A stretch of 64,000 nt of DNA from the NCBI GenBank assembly GCA_019426215.1, contig CM033405.1, positions 28,674,199 through 28,738,198 on the forward strand, given 5' to 3'. Shown one piece after another: positions 1 to 11,883 of this stretch. The stretch's first letter is position 1, and each line of letters begins with the position of its first letter. The position numbers and the translations under genes are program-made. The DNA comes from Buddleja alternifolia. Taxonomy: Eukaryota; Streptophyta; Magnoliopsida; Lamiales; Scrophulariaceae. The notes under the pieces are model-generated. The model did no database searches. It saw only the letters and a list, made by a program, of their open reading frames with translations, and was not told the DNA's origin.

Positions 1-1
1 T

Positions 2-2754
2 CCTCCTGCTCAAGCGCTCAAACTCGTTGAAGGAGTCAACGTGAAGAAAATTTTCAAGCGGTCCAAGACAAGAAAGCATCGAACTGCTCCTGTTCCTGAA
101 GAGCCTGAGACTGTTGAGCTAAGCGCTCAAGTTGCTGTTGAGCCAAGCGCTCAAAGTATTGCTGATGAGACAAGTTCTCAGGGTAAGTTTATTTCTTCCC
201 ACAACATTTCTCTCCTACATCTGTAGAAGATCCTGCTCTTATAAAGGATAGTTCATGTGTTACAGCTCTAGTTCCAGCTGCTGCTGAAGCAACAACCGAC
301 GTCAACCTAGATGTTGAGATGACAGAAGTCGTGGCTATTGCCAAAAATGTTGCCGCAGAAGTTGCTGCAATTGAAACTGAGGAACCTGCTCCCAAAGATG
401 TTCAAACATCAATTCCTGTTCTGGCTATAACAGAGGCACGTTCAGAAGGTCAGAGCGTTGCTGAAGACGTTACAAAGCCAAGACACTTCTTCCAACTGGA
501 CACACTGAAGACGATTGATCATTCAATCAACTACATGCCCCTAGCGCTCGAAGAAGACTTCATTCCTGCAGGCTATAATGAAGAAAGATATATTGCTGCT
601 GAGAATGAGATTGCCCTACTGATTGATATTGACAGTAAAATCAGAGATATAGTGTTTAACACTGAGATGACAGAAATTGAGAGGAAGTATTATATGGCCA
701 TTCAACTACAAAAAACTCCTGGTCCTATACCATCCTCTCTCATTCTTCAACAAGACAGACAAGGAGGAACAACTCCTAGATGTGATGTGGATCTGGCATA
801 CTACCTCGACTATGGCCACAGAAAGCCTACAGGTTTTGCTCTCAGAGACTACAATATTCGTGTGTATAAGCCTCTTCGCCCTAGCTTTCTCAATCCATCA
901 GAGGCAGTCTTGAACAGAGAAGGCTACACACACTTTCCTCATATTGCCAATAGTCCTGAAAATCTAACCTTGGTCAATCCACTCCGCCTATGGAAGAATA
1001 AAGCAGTTCATGCCGGTGAGCGTCTTGAATCTCTCACAGATTTGATCCAGACCGAAGCTGATGCGTATTTTGATAGTGTCTGGAATGCTAACTATCAGAC
1101 TGATAGATATCGCTTTGAATCTATCAGAGATATTCACCATGAAGGCATTAGAGCTATTGTCAATGCTGGCACAGACTACTGTATGAACGAAGTAAATTGG
1201 GTTGAAACGTATATGGGTCATCAATATACCTTCACAGAGTTAGTTCAAGCTCCCCATTTATTTGGCATAGGCATGCATGACAAGAAGCGTCATTTCGCTA
1301 AGCATTGCCTGAAGAAGCATCAACAGAGAGTTGGACATGTTTTTAAGCTCCCAATCATTAGACATCAGATTGAGCAATGTCTGCGTCAAGAGCTTCACAG
1401 ATTGTCCATTACTCCTCTACGTTTCAACGCTCAAGCGTCTAGCAGTGGCAATACTCACATTACTAGCTTAAATTTCGCTCCAAGCCACTGCGAAGATAAC
1501 TTTAACTTGATGGTGAAGATTATGACTCCCTTATCTCATTTCGACAGAATCTTCACTGCCAATCTCAGACAATGGAACGGCTCAGTAATCAATTCATTTT
1601 GAGGATATCCACTGCTCCCTTCTATCCGCAAAGAGGTACTCAATCATTATGAATTTGTCCTCTCACTGCTAGAAAAAAATCAGGGACTGGCTCAAGCGAT
1701 CTATCCATATTTAGAAGAGTACTATGCTGCTTATGTGCCTGAAGATCAGCGTCTCAAGTCTCTTCCCTCTGACTGCTTGATTGGATTTTCTAGAAATTAC
1801 TCCCCAGATTCCGATTTCTCTATCTGTCAAGCGCCGTCCAAAGTCTTTTCGCATCATGTGCTTGATATCATTGGTCCCATGCACATCAGGGCCATTGATA
1901 GTCCCCTTCGCACATTCATTTTCGGTACTTGTATTTCTAGAACTAGACTCTCTAAACTTTTGGAAGCTGCGTCCACTTCTTATGCCAATTTAGCAAATTG
2001 GAACTTCCAATTCGATGCCTTTCGCCAAACAGAGTCAGCGCTTGAGGAATCGCCTGCTAAGTTAGTTGAAGCGTTCCCTTCTGAAGTTGCAAGTATTCCA
2101 GCGTCTGCTGAAGAACCAGTTTAAGTGTCTCAACCAGGAGATATTCCCGACGTTCCTGTCTTTGATCCTGCGTATCAAGTTCCCATAGACTCTCTTAAAC
2201 ACTCATCCAGGTTCAAGCAACCGGCTCCTCAAGCGGTTGACTCAGATGAGAGTCAATCTTTCGGTTCTTTGCTCAAATCTATTTTGGAGGATATCAGTGC
2301 TCATGCTAATCAGAATGAAGAATCTCTCCATTGGGTTAAAAATGATTTAGCAAAGATTGAGTCTCATGTTATGAGCGCTCAGATTGCTCATATGCGTAGT
2401 TCAGCTCAAGCGGCTGTTGGTGAGTGCAGATAAGCTTTTCAAGAAATGCATGATGCTACTCAAGCCAACCAACTTGCCATAAAAGAAGAGTTTGAAAAGC
2501 GCCTTGAAACTCTAGAGACATCTCTGAATGATGCTACCAGCGCCAAGCTCCTCGCACTGCAGGAACGCTTCGACAAGCGTCTGGACGACATTACAGACTC
2601 TATGTCTCAGATTGCTCATCAGGTCAGTTTACTTTATATTTCAAGTAAACGCTTAGTCAAAGCGTCTACATTTCAAGCGACCAAAACCATTTTAATACGA
2701 AACTATTTGATGTCGAAAAAGACTTCAGGGTCTATTCAACCCCCCCTCTTCTAG
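2..2754 (+). pseudogene. Decayed retroelement-type ORF block with C-terminal coiled coil
   Basis: One reading frame stays open from about 227 to 2,754 except for three stops: TGA at 1,600, TAA at 2,122 and TAA at 2,431. The 5' end (2-182) is in another frame. A GTAAGT...TGTAG segment at 183-226 (44 nt) would restore the frame if spliced. The conceptual product is roughly 860 residues. It has an Ala/Glu-rich N-terminus, a central part of about 300 residues with motifs such as DYGHRKPTGFALRDYNIRVY, and a Gln/Glu/Lys-rich coiled coil near the end (2,440-2,630) that stops at a CAG|GTCAGT donor-like site. I do not recognise a named Pfam domain. Similar long low-homology ORFs with coiled coils accompany copia-type retroelements in some plants, and LTR-like sequence follows directly, so a retroelement-borne extra ORF is my inference. 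A decayed host gene is the alternative. Confidence 0.45.
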
Positions 2755-3966
2755 ACCCTTTCGTATGTCACTTGGGACCAACAACCATTATCTATATTCT
2801 TGTCTCTCTTGTAATCCCAGCTCATCTCGTTGAAGCATCTAACTTTAACTAACCCTATCTAATCAAAGTCTGGCCTAACCTAGCCTCATACTTTCGCAAT
2901 TAGGACTGACCCTAACCGTTAGATTTGTAATAGGCTCCTTAGACCATTGACCTCAAGCAATCTGAAATGTGATTACATCAAGCGTCATTATTTCAAGGAT
3001 GATTTTTCACTTGAATTTATTTCTAAGTGAAGGAATTGCAAATATTCTCAATGTTAAGTTCAAAAGCATTAAATGCTGAAAGAGCATTATATAAGCACTT
3101 TCAGACGTACGGAGAAGCCACCCTAAAAAAGACTGCAATTTGTGCATTAAAAAAGGACAAAAGTTGTTCACTCGAATGAGAGACACACGCTCGTGCATGT
3201 GTTAAACAACTTGTAAAATAAGACTTCAACAACAAGCCGAGAATTTACCCAAGCCAATTGCTGTTGCATTGAAGTCTCATTCCTTAAACTCTCAGAAAAG
3301 GAATTTTCAAGAAAACATTCTCTTTGCTTTTCTTCAATTCCTGAGACAGTCCGAATCTCAAACATTTTTCCGAAGAAACATTAACTGAGATATCTAGTTG
3401 TTTGAACAAAATCCAACAAACCTTTTAGAAAAATCCCTATCTAAGTGCGATTGTGTGAAGTCGATTGGAAGTTTTCTGTAAAGAAGCAAGGTATTTGATT
3501 TGGAGTAGAAGTCAGCTCAAGTCATCGACATCCATCTCTCCCTAATTTGTAGAAGATTCAAAATCATTTTAGTGGATTGCCTCCAATTTCAAGAAAAGGA
3601 CGTAGTTGAGATTACACCACCCAACGAACCTCAAATACTTGTTCTTTACTTTACATTCAGATTTTTGCATATCATAAACTGATCAAGTAAAACTTAATTT
3701 TTACACTTTCCGTGATGCTAAAGCTTTTAAAAAGAAAAAAAATCATTCCGTTGTGCAACACTATTAAAGAACTGAACGCTTAACGTTGTATTCATTTGAA
3801 AAAACTTTCTAAAAACAGTCTTCACAGACGCTTAGCCTACGTCTATTTTCAAGTAAACGCTGAAAAGCGTCTTCTCCAAAACCATTTTCAAACTTTTGTG
3901 AAAAAGACTATTTTCAACCCCCCCCCCTTTCTAGACCCTTTCGTATGCCACTTGGGACCAACAACC
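2733..3966 (+). mobile_element. LTR-like segment (repeated LTR 3'-end motif, internal TATA box)
   Basis: A C-rich block followed by TTCTAGACCCTTTCGTATG and ending TTGGGACCAACA occurs twice, at 2,733-2,786 and 3,911-3,966. This resembles the 3' end of a plant copia LTR, which ends in CA. Between the two lies AT-rich non-coding DNA with a TATATAAG box at 3,088-3,095, as expected for an LTR promoter. The 1.2-kb spacing fits one LTR, but a TG start, target-site duplication and primer-binding site were not identified. Confidence 0.45.
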
Positions 3967-4265
3967 TGCCTCTAACCCTCCCACTCTGTAAAACGCCTGA
4001 ATCCCCAACCCCAATGACTAAAACAATATCCCAGACATTAAAATATCTTCAAGACGTGTTTGTTACAAGTTGTATATTTCAGCGGGCAAAATGCAATTTC
4101 GAAAAGTACATCCTTTGATTTTTGCCAATTTTTAGCGGAAAAAGCATATCATTAACGTTGCTTAAAAAAATACCAACATTGCAATTTCTTTTTCAAACTT
4201 TTGTGAATATTTTTAAAAATCATGTAAAACGTGAATCAAAAACTAAAACAACCCAGACTTGTGAG
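3967..4265. repeat. Copy of the PELPK intergenic repeat unit
   Basis: The stretch around 4,050-4,265 (GCAAAATGCAATTTC..., ...GACTAATGGTG) is a diverged copy of sequence also found at about 40,430-40,690, 43,800-44,090 and 57,960-58,110. It shows that the PELPK-cluster spacer DNA extends to the left end of the window. No gene is seen here. Confidence 0.55.
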
Positions 4266-7160
4266 ACTAATGGTGTGTGTCGTAGCACACCAAAAATATA
4301 ATTTATATTACCTTGACACGTAATGTGAAAGTGGTAAGCAAGGGTCGAACCCGGGGGAATGTAGACCAATTACAATAGTTAACTACTTATGAAACTTAAA
4401 TAAAATTGGGTGGGGTGGGGTGGATTTAGTTGCTATTCTATGATGACTAAACTAAAGCAAAAGTAAATCAAGCAATTAAACACGAGATTTAAACAATAAA
4501 GGAAATCCTGATAATTTTTCATTACCCATTATCTTCTCGATTTGATCATAGCTACGCAAGATTAATTATAATCAAGTAGCTAACTAAGAGAAACAATGAT
4601 AGCATATGAACCTCTTGCTCTGTTCTTAAGTGTATCTACCAACGGATAGGCAATCGATAAATCCTAACTCCTAGATTGCATCTAGAGACTAGGCTTTCGA
4701 TTAATTTAAAAAGAAGCATTAATCACGAAAAGAGAGTTGACATCAAGAGTTAATCCACCTAGCATGAGTTACGACTAATGACATTGATTTTCCCCCCTAA
4801 AGACCTAATATCAAACAATCATCAATATTGATCCCTAGTTGCTACTAAGTAAGACCCTAATTGATAGCAATTTAACCTTAACTAGCAATAAATCAATGAA
4901 ACACAATAACAAAATGTACATCTAAGTCAAGCATTACATCCAACACTAAGCATGCAATCAAGAAAATCAAATACTCAAAATAAAAAATTGTATTAAGAAC
5001 AATAATCTCACAAATCAAGATGATGATTTTGAATTACAATTGGCCGGATAAGGTTTTTAGCCTCTAAAAGCCATCTTCAAAGCTAAGATATCTCAAAAGA
5101 TGCAATAATACAAACAATATCTGGAGGAAAGGATACCCAAAAATAGGTCAAAAACTTATTTATAGGGTTAAAAACTGACCAAATATGTAATGACTCTCGC
5201 TGGGGGTGAGCCAAGATGCTCGCCCCAGTGCGAATTGGCCGAAATAGCCTTGCTTGCACTGCAGGAAGCATTTTAGCTCGCTGCAACACTAGAAAACAGT
5301 AGCTTTGACACGAGAAATCCTCACGTGTTTGCACAGCAAGTAGACTGGTCGTGTGTAGTAATAAAGTGAACAATAAGTCCGGATTGTCAATCCCACAGAG
5401 ACTTGTATTTTAGACTTCTTGAATTTAAAGCAAGCAATAATTAAACAAAACTAATTTTAAAAGCAATAAATTAAACTAAAACAGAAATTAACTAAAATAT
5501 TATGGGAGCAAGGTACAAGAAACAAGATGTCGAAATCAAGATAGCTATGGAAGAGAGCAACTAACACACATGTGTTGGCATAAATTAATTAATTCTGGTT
5601 AAAATCACGTTTTCATATTATTAGACTAATGTTGCTTTGGTGGAAACTCCTCAATTAACTATTACCCGATCTCTCGGCTGTAATAATCCTATGACTACGT
5701 GACGGTTCTCTAAATATGTCTATCCGAGAATCAAATCATTAGCCATGCATTCACGTTTTAGAATTTCCCCGGATAAATCCGGCTAACTGCATCCGGAAAT
5801 CTATACCTATCTCGAGGAGCAATTCCTCATGGGTTTCGGATGATGTGATGATTTCTTTGAACCCTAATCTATATTCTCTCGAATGAATAAACTAGGCTAA
5901 TTAGCAAACATATGGTGATCAAACATATGATTGGAATTAAAGCACAAAATCAATACACAAAACAACAATAGAATTAATATGAAAAACACAATTTATAACT
6001 CAAATATTATAATTTAGCCTCAACATGGCCTTAGTTCGAAGAATCTAATTCATCATAAAAGATAAAAGATAGAAACTTAAATTAAGATTCATATTCATAG
6101 ACAAAAATAAATCTAAATCTAAGAAACTCCCTCGTATTTTTGATGGTTGAACTTCGATCTTCATCTCTTCCATGCTTCTTGATTTCTTCACCTTCAAAGA
6201 TTCTTGAAAATCTTCATGAATATGTAAAAACTATGTCTAAACCCCATTAGGGCTCTATTCTATGTGTATTTTCGTCTCCTAACCCTAGAGAACTGATCTA
6301 ATATATATAAGGGTGGAAGGGGAAGACTCCAACTTGAATTAGAATTGGAAATTTCCAAAAATCTGCTATTTTTCCCGTCAGAACCAACGTCCGAACGTGA
6401 AGTACCCAACGTCCGTACGTTGGAAATAGAAACATTTTGCCTTCTGCGCAGCGATCTTGTTTCCTTCATAACTTTCTCCATAGACCTATGATTTGGGTGA
6501 TTCAAGTTGTAACATGAAGCTGAGACACATATCTATAACGTTGTAGAAGAAACATTTGTCAAATTCCATCTCTAAATACTCTGAAAATCTGCATTTCCGT
6601 CCAGTTTTCCTCAATTGCACTGATTTTCCACCTTTACTCAATAAGCACACAAATTACAAGCATATGTGGCATAAATCATGCATAAACCAATGTAAATAAC
6701 ATAAATATGAGACTTTAAAACATGTAAATCTCACACCTATCAAGCTTCACAATGCTCGCACGGCGGTGAGTCTTTTGGCTTGCCGCGGCCTCAGTGACAG
6801 AGAGCTTGGTAATTTGACCATCTCTCTCTCTTTAGACCTCAGATAAAGATTATTCAAATTGATATAGATAGCTCAGACCTATGTCTACAACTCATTAGAT
6901 GAGTCTAAGAACCCAGTCATCCTTTAAAGATGCATAAAATTTATCAGAAAATGAGCCTTTGTTTTGATGTTTCGATCCTTTCATTTCATTTATCTTTTTT
7001 GCCTTCTTATGGACGTGTTTAATCTTTGTCTTCAAAATATGTAATGAAGCTACATCTCTTAGATATACCATGACATAGAAATGGAGTTGATTGATATTCA
7101 TGGAGAGATTTACGCTAAAAATACTAACGCTACGCTTGGGGAATAATTTATTCTTAACTC
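4266..7160 (-). mobile_element. Nested LTR-type non-coding sequences
   Basis: Two blocks open with the phrase typical of large plant gypsy LTRs, a tract around GGTCGAACCCGGGGGAATG at 4,340-4,360 and around TCAATCCCACAGAGACTTG at 5,388-5,406. The second block runs from about 5,346 (TGGTCGTGTGTAG) to about 6,742 (CACCTATCA) and appears inserted into the first, which resumes with related text near 6,743. No coding frame of note is present. The block lies downstream, in minus orientation, of the gag-protease remnant at 8,500-10,541, so the outer sequence may be that element's 3' LTR. Exact boundaries are not established. Confidence 0.4.
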
Positions 7161-8479
7161 CATGCTATTTTCTTCATTTTCCTAAATGTCTTTAGATGAT
7201 CCTATAAAATAAAATTAAGACTTTAGGAAAATATTTAGCATTAAATATCAAATAAAGTATTGCAATTAGATGAGATTACTAGGCATATACACCACTCATT
7301 AAACACCCCCACACGTAGCCTTTTGCACGTCTTCGTGCAAAACAATACAAAACTACAATTGAGAGGCAAGGATCAAAAAAAAAATTCCACTTTCGTAGGA
7401 AACACAATTGCATTTAGCGTATGCAACAAGCCTTTAAACCTCTAAGAAACCTAGAGGACGAGTTTAGTCTCGAGAGAATTTTTAGAGATAAACCCACAAA
7501 ATTGACTCAAAAATACAACAACAAAAATAAACAAAGCAAGAAAAATATAACCAAGCGAGTATACGAACGATCTTTGAAATATGAGGTCTCAAGTGAATAA
7601 CTAACACAATCCTTAAGATAAGTAAAAAATGTGTCAACTTTTACTCTCGAATTCAGGCATGCTCAAAGATAATTCATAAAATCACTACCATAAAATCATA
7701 TATGCAATTTATGCGCTTACAATCATCCCTTTTTATTTTCCTAAGCATTATGAAAATGAAGATCACTTTAAACTACCATTTCATTGTCATTTTGCATTAC
7801 ATTAATCCATGACATAAACTTTCGTTCCATTTCATTAACTTTTGCTTCATTTCATTACATGACATGCTCTTTCGAGTTTCAAAGGGAGTCTACTGTTATA
7901 GCAGAGTTTCTCCCGTTGTCCCCCCATTTTGACTTTACGTCAATTATTTGTCAATTGATTGAGATTCCACCTGGCTCACTCAACTGTAATTGAACGGGAT
8001 CCTTAGCTTAACGACAATCGACTTTGTCACCAAATTCAATCACCACACATTTACACTTTATCTACGTTTTTAATATGCAAAAGGACTTATAAGGGATGAA
8101 AGTAAGCTCAAAATCACACTTTTGATAATGCAAAATTATGATATTTATAAATTTTCTAAGAACATGCACTCGAACTATCGTATTGGTCTCGACATCTCTA
8201 ACATCTCAATTATATCAAGTTAAATTTTTCACTTAAAAGCTCATGAATAAAGATCAATAAAAAATCCACTCATTTCATATTATTCAAAAAAAAAAAAAAA
8301 ACAAAGCAAAAACCAAGTTCAACCTCTCCCCCATTCTTAAAACTTATATTGTCCTTTATGTAAAGCATTCAAGGATAAGTCATGAACAAAGTAAATAAAA
8401 GAGAGGGAGAAAGAGATCAAATTGGAGGTGGATTTTCAGCCACACTTGGGATGTCTCCTGAGAAGCGCCTTTGTTTAAC
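7161..8479 (-). other. Non-coding part of the antisense gypsy remnant
   Basis: No gene is visible. On the minus strand, just after the protease remnant, there is the purine-rich phrase gaatgggggagagg (8,322-8,335). Such a phrase commonly follows gag-protease in non-autonomous gypsy elements. A 17-nt A-run lies near 8,286. The remainder is AT-rich sequence without motifs I can name. Confidence 0.3.
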
Positions 8480-8499
8480 GTCGTTGGCTCGAATTTTCA

Positions 8500-9060
8500 G
8501 CCCCTATCAACCGGGATCTTGAAAAGAAACTTGTGCTAGTGCATGTGGTTTGTGGTCCACCATTTCCTGTGCCATGATTTAAACTTTGTCAATAAAGGAA
8601 ATGAATTTTACATCCATAGGACACCTCATGAGGTCAAATACATTGAATTTGACAGTTTCGCCATCAAACTCTATGTAAAGTGTACCCTCATGGACATTCA
8701 CAACTGTTTGAGCTGTCTTGAGAAAAGGGCACCTTAAAAGAATGGGGGAGGATTTATGGAACGATCATCATCCATGTGTAGAACATAGAAATCTGCTACA
8801 AAAACTAGTCCGTTCATCTATACCAAGACATCCTCAAGTACCCCATTGGGGTATGCATTCAAACGATCAACTAATTGAATAGTTTAGCCCATTTGCATCA
8901 AAAGATCCAAATTCAAAGATGTATAAATTGATAATGACATGACATTGCTAGATGCACCTAAGTCTAGCATGACATGATCAAAGTGTTTCTTACCAATCGT
9001 ACATGGAATCGTGATGATATTGGGGTCGTTACACTTTGGAGGTATGGATCACAGTAGATA
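8500..9060 (-). pseudogene. Ty3/gypsy protease remnant
   Basis: Read on the minus strand from about 9,040, the sequence encodes a retroviral-type aspartic protease of the Athila/Tat kind. The active-site segment LDLGASSNVM lies at about 8,945-8,970 and is preceded by ITIPCTIGKKHFDHVM. The conserved downstream segments LNAYPNGVLEDVLV and VADFYVLHMDDD follow. Stops and frameshifts interrupt the frame (for example after LLMQMG). No reverse transcriptase or integrase sequence is found further along, so this was a gag-protease element or has lost pol. The remnant is non-functional. Confidence 0.75.
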
Positions 9061-9064
9061 TGTT

Positions 9065-10541
9065 CTCACCCACACTTACACACTCATTGCCCCTCAACTT
9101 TTTCTTTTGAGCGCATAGTTCTTTGAGAAATTTGGTATACTGTTTTACTTGACGAATTGCATCAATGAGCCTCTACTTTTTGAAAAATGTCCAACTTCTC
9201 ATTCCCCTTTTCTTCCTTCTTTGTTTGTTCTAACCTACTAGGGGAAGGAGATTTAAACTTGTAAGGAGAAATAGGAAGACTTGAGTTTACCCCGGGTAAT
9301 GAAGTGGATGGTGGACTTGTCTTAGGAGTGTTCTTCTTGTTGTCTTCAACTCTCTCAATTCAAGGTGTCGTACATGGTGGCTCCACTTGTTTGCCACTTC
9401 CCAATACCATAGCACTAACATTTTTCGTGGGGTTGATAGTTTGAGATGCCAACTTTTCCAACCTTTGAACCTCAGTCCTACTCATAGAATGAGCAAATTT
9501 ACTCACTTGTGTCTCTAGATTCTTTAACCTTGCTTTAGTTTGAATTTGGTCTGGAGCAAGGGCCTTCACCATATCCTCTAAAGACAGATTGAAGTTTGAG
9601 CTTCAACTAGGAGAATGGTCTTGTGGTGTAGGTGGGAAAGATTATGGTGGTGGAGTATGGGTGTCCCCTTGGTTATTCCCTTGATAACTTCCTTGATGAT
9701 GGTTAGGGCCATTTGAGTTCCTCTAGCTAAAGTCCATATGATCCTTCCATCCCGGATAATAAGGATTTGAATATAAATTATCCTTGTGTTGCGGTGGTCC
9801 CAAAAATCATCCCTCGAATTTGCAAACTCAATTGATCTTTTTTGAAGACCGGGGCACATATCCGTAGAATGATTCACATTAGCACAAATCCCACATACTA
9901 TCACCTGTTATACCTTATCAATGGCTAATTGACGAATAAGTGAAGTCAATTCGACAATTGGTAACTCAATTTAAGTAGATTTTACCTCATTTACCTTGCT
10001 TGGTTGAGTCTAATGCCGAAAGCCAAATTGTTGGGAGAGACGAAAGCTAAATTGTTGGGAGTTTTCCGCCATGTTTGCAATCACTAACAAGGGGCCTCAG
10101 GAGTTTTATCAACTAAGGCCCCTCCACTAGCGACGTCAATCATAGTCCTCTCCGTGGGAAAAAGACCTTTATAGAAGTATTGGATGAGGAGTTGCTACTT
10201 AATTTGATGATGAGGGCAACTTGCACATAGCCCCTTGAATCTCTCCAAATACTCATAGAGAGTCTCCCCAAATATTTATTGGATGCTACATATCTCCTTG
10301 TGGATATTGGCGGCTTTAGAGGTTGGGGAATACTTGTCTAAGAGCATCATCTTCATCTCGTTCCATGTAGTGATTGAACCGGATGACAAATAATAAAACC
10401 AATCCTTCGCCGAATTCGCTAAAGAAAAGGGGAATGCCCTTAACTCGAAGGAGCTTCATGCTAGAACACACCATGTGAAAATTCTTGAGGTGCTTGTGGG
10501 ATCATCACCTGCAAAACCACAAAAAGTGGGGAGGAGGTGAA
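9065..10541 (-). pseudogene. Ty3/gypsy gag remnant with zinc knuckle
   Basis: The minus strand shows the retrotransposon gag core (Retrotrans_gag family) from 10,541 to about 10,060, including readable pieces such as SANSAKDWFYYL-like, SITTWNEM, YEYLERFKGLCASCPHHQI and SGGALVDKTPEAP. The CCHC zinc knuckle CGICANVNHSTDMCP (C-x2-C-x4-H-x4-C) lies at about 9,852-9,895. A coiled-coil-like stretch ending near 9,360 follows. Several stops and frame changes break it, so it cannot be expressed as one protein. Its N-terminal end abuts PELPK sequence at about 10,541 with no LTR, so the 5' part of the element was lost by deletion or recombination. Confidence 0.8.
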
Positions 10542-10883
10542 ATAAACCGGAGTTGCCAGCGTTATCAAAGGTTGAATTGCCAAAATTCGACATTCTTGAA
10601 TTACCAAAACTCCAAATCCCAAAACTTCCAAAACCTGGAATTCGCATATTGCTAAAACCTGAGTTATCACATCTCCTGAAGCCGAATTGCCTAAGTTGCC
10701 TGAGCTCCCAATCTTTCCAGAATTACCTAAGCCCACATTGCCAGAGTGCTCAAATCCCCTTGATTTCTATATTGAGAAGGCTTCATTGCCTAAGTTGCCT
10801 GAGCTCCCAAACTTTCCAGAATTACCTAAGCCCACATTGCCAGAGTGCTCAAATCCCCTTGATTTCTATACTGAGAAGTAGGG
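10542..10883 (+). pseudogene. PELPK-type proline-rich protein remnant (copy A)
   Basis: This is the 3' half of a gene of the same family as those at 19,452, 33,855, 36,166, 42,481 and 56,232. It starts inside the repeat domain, where intact genes read PELPALSKAELPK. Promoter, signal peptide and first repeats are missing. Single-base deletions near 10,675 and at the usual stop (near 10,750) shift the frame. The last 99 bp of the gene (10,686-10,784) is tandemly duplicated as 10,785-10,883 with few differences. The flank downstream (10,884-11,340) is homologous to the 3' flanks of the intact genes. The 5' truncation coincides with the gypsy gag remnant. The copy cannot make a functional protein. 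Confidence 0.85.
10686..10883 (+). repeat. 99-bp tandem duplication within PELPK remnant A
   Basis: Two nearly identical 99-bp units cover the terminal PELPK repeats, the displaced stop region and the first bases of the 3' UTR. The second unit differs at a few positions (for example AACTTTCC for ATCTTTCC). Confidence 0.85.
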
Positions 10884-11454
10884 CTTCATTCAGAAAACAT
10901 TAAGCAATTTATCATATAGTTCTTGTGTTTGTGTACTTGTTCTTTTTTTTTTTTATTTCTTGTACGTAATTGCATCCGACAACATTTATTTTGAAGTGTT
11001 TTTTGGTATGTTATTGTACTTGTGTACTACTTAAATATAGTTTGCGGTTGCTTAATATGTTACCCTCGGTTGCTTGTGTTCATTGTCACGGACTCCAATT
11101 TTTCTTTTTTATATTTAAATAATAAAATGTGAATTTTTAATGCATGTGTTTTTAGTTTGATTTTTTCAATGAAATTACATAGTTTATATTTTTCTCAATT
11201 GAAAATACATTTATTTTTATTTTGAGATTTCACATTCTCCAATAACCTTTCACTTTACCAAATCAAACTTACAATTTTTCTTTCTCACATCTTCTTCTAT
11301 AAATCCATATTTTCGGCAACAATTATGGTGTTATAGTAAAATAAAATACATAATATTAATATTTTAATACCCATTTTGAGTATTTTAATGCTTTTCTTGG
11401 GGTCAAACTATATCATTTTTACTTATAAATATATTTAATCAATAATATTATTTA
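10884..11454. other. 3' flank of PELPK remnant A, AT-rich
   Basis: Up to about 11,150 this is recognisably the same 3' flank as downstream of the intact PELPK genes (TTGTACGTAATTGCATCCGAC, ATGTTACCCTCGGTTG, AATAATAAAATG). The rest is AT-rich without visible genes. Confidence 0.55.
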
Positions 11455-11873
11455 AGATAATGAGTATTTTTTACTCCAACCTATGTTGGCCAGAGCACTT
11501 TGATACACAATCTATTAAATTTTACACTAGAGTACCGAATGTTTGTAAAGTGTGACAAGTAAGTCCATCGGATCGGAAGAATAATTTGACTTAGATTGTG
11601 CACCCGACTACCTCTATATTGCATAATATGTGCACTTTGCACACTATCCTATGACATTTTGTGCACCTGAGTACCTATACATTGCATGATATATGCACTT
11701 TGGCACACAATCTAACTCATGCCTAAGGCACGTGACATACTTTTAAATTATTCCTCCGATGGACTTACTTTTCACAATTTACAAAGGTTGGGTACTCGGG
11801 TAAAAAAACGTTTATAGATTAAGTGCCAAAGTGCTCCGACCGACATAGATTGGGGTCGAAAATGCTTTTTACC
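11455..11873. mobile_element. Foldback MITE with about 140-bp inverted repeats
   Basis: The left arm (ACTCCAACCTATGTTGG...GAGCACTTTG...AAGTAAGTCCATCGGA) is mirrored by the right arm ending at 11,873. The arms cover roughly 140 bp each. ATATTATTTA flanks both sides (11,445-11,454 and 11,874-11,883), a possible 10-bp target-site duplication, though its AT-richness makes that weaker. No coding capacity is seen. The long arms and 9-10-bp duplication suggest a Mutator-type MITE. Confidence 0.65.
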
Positions 11874-11883
11874 ATATTATTTA

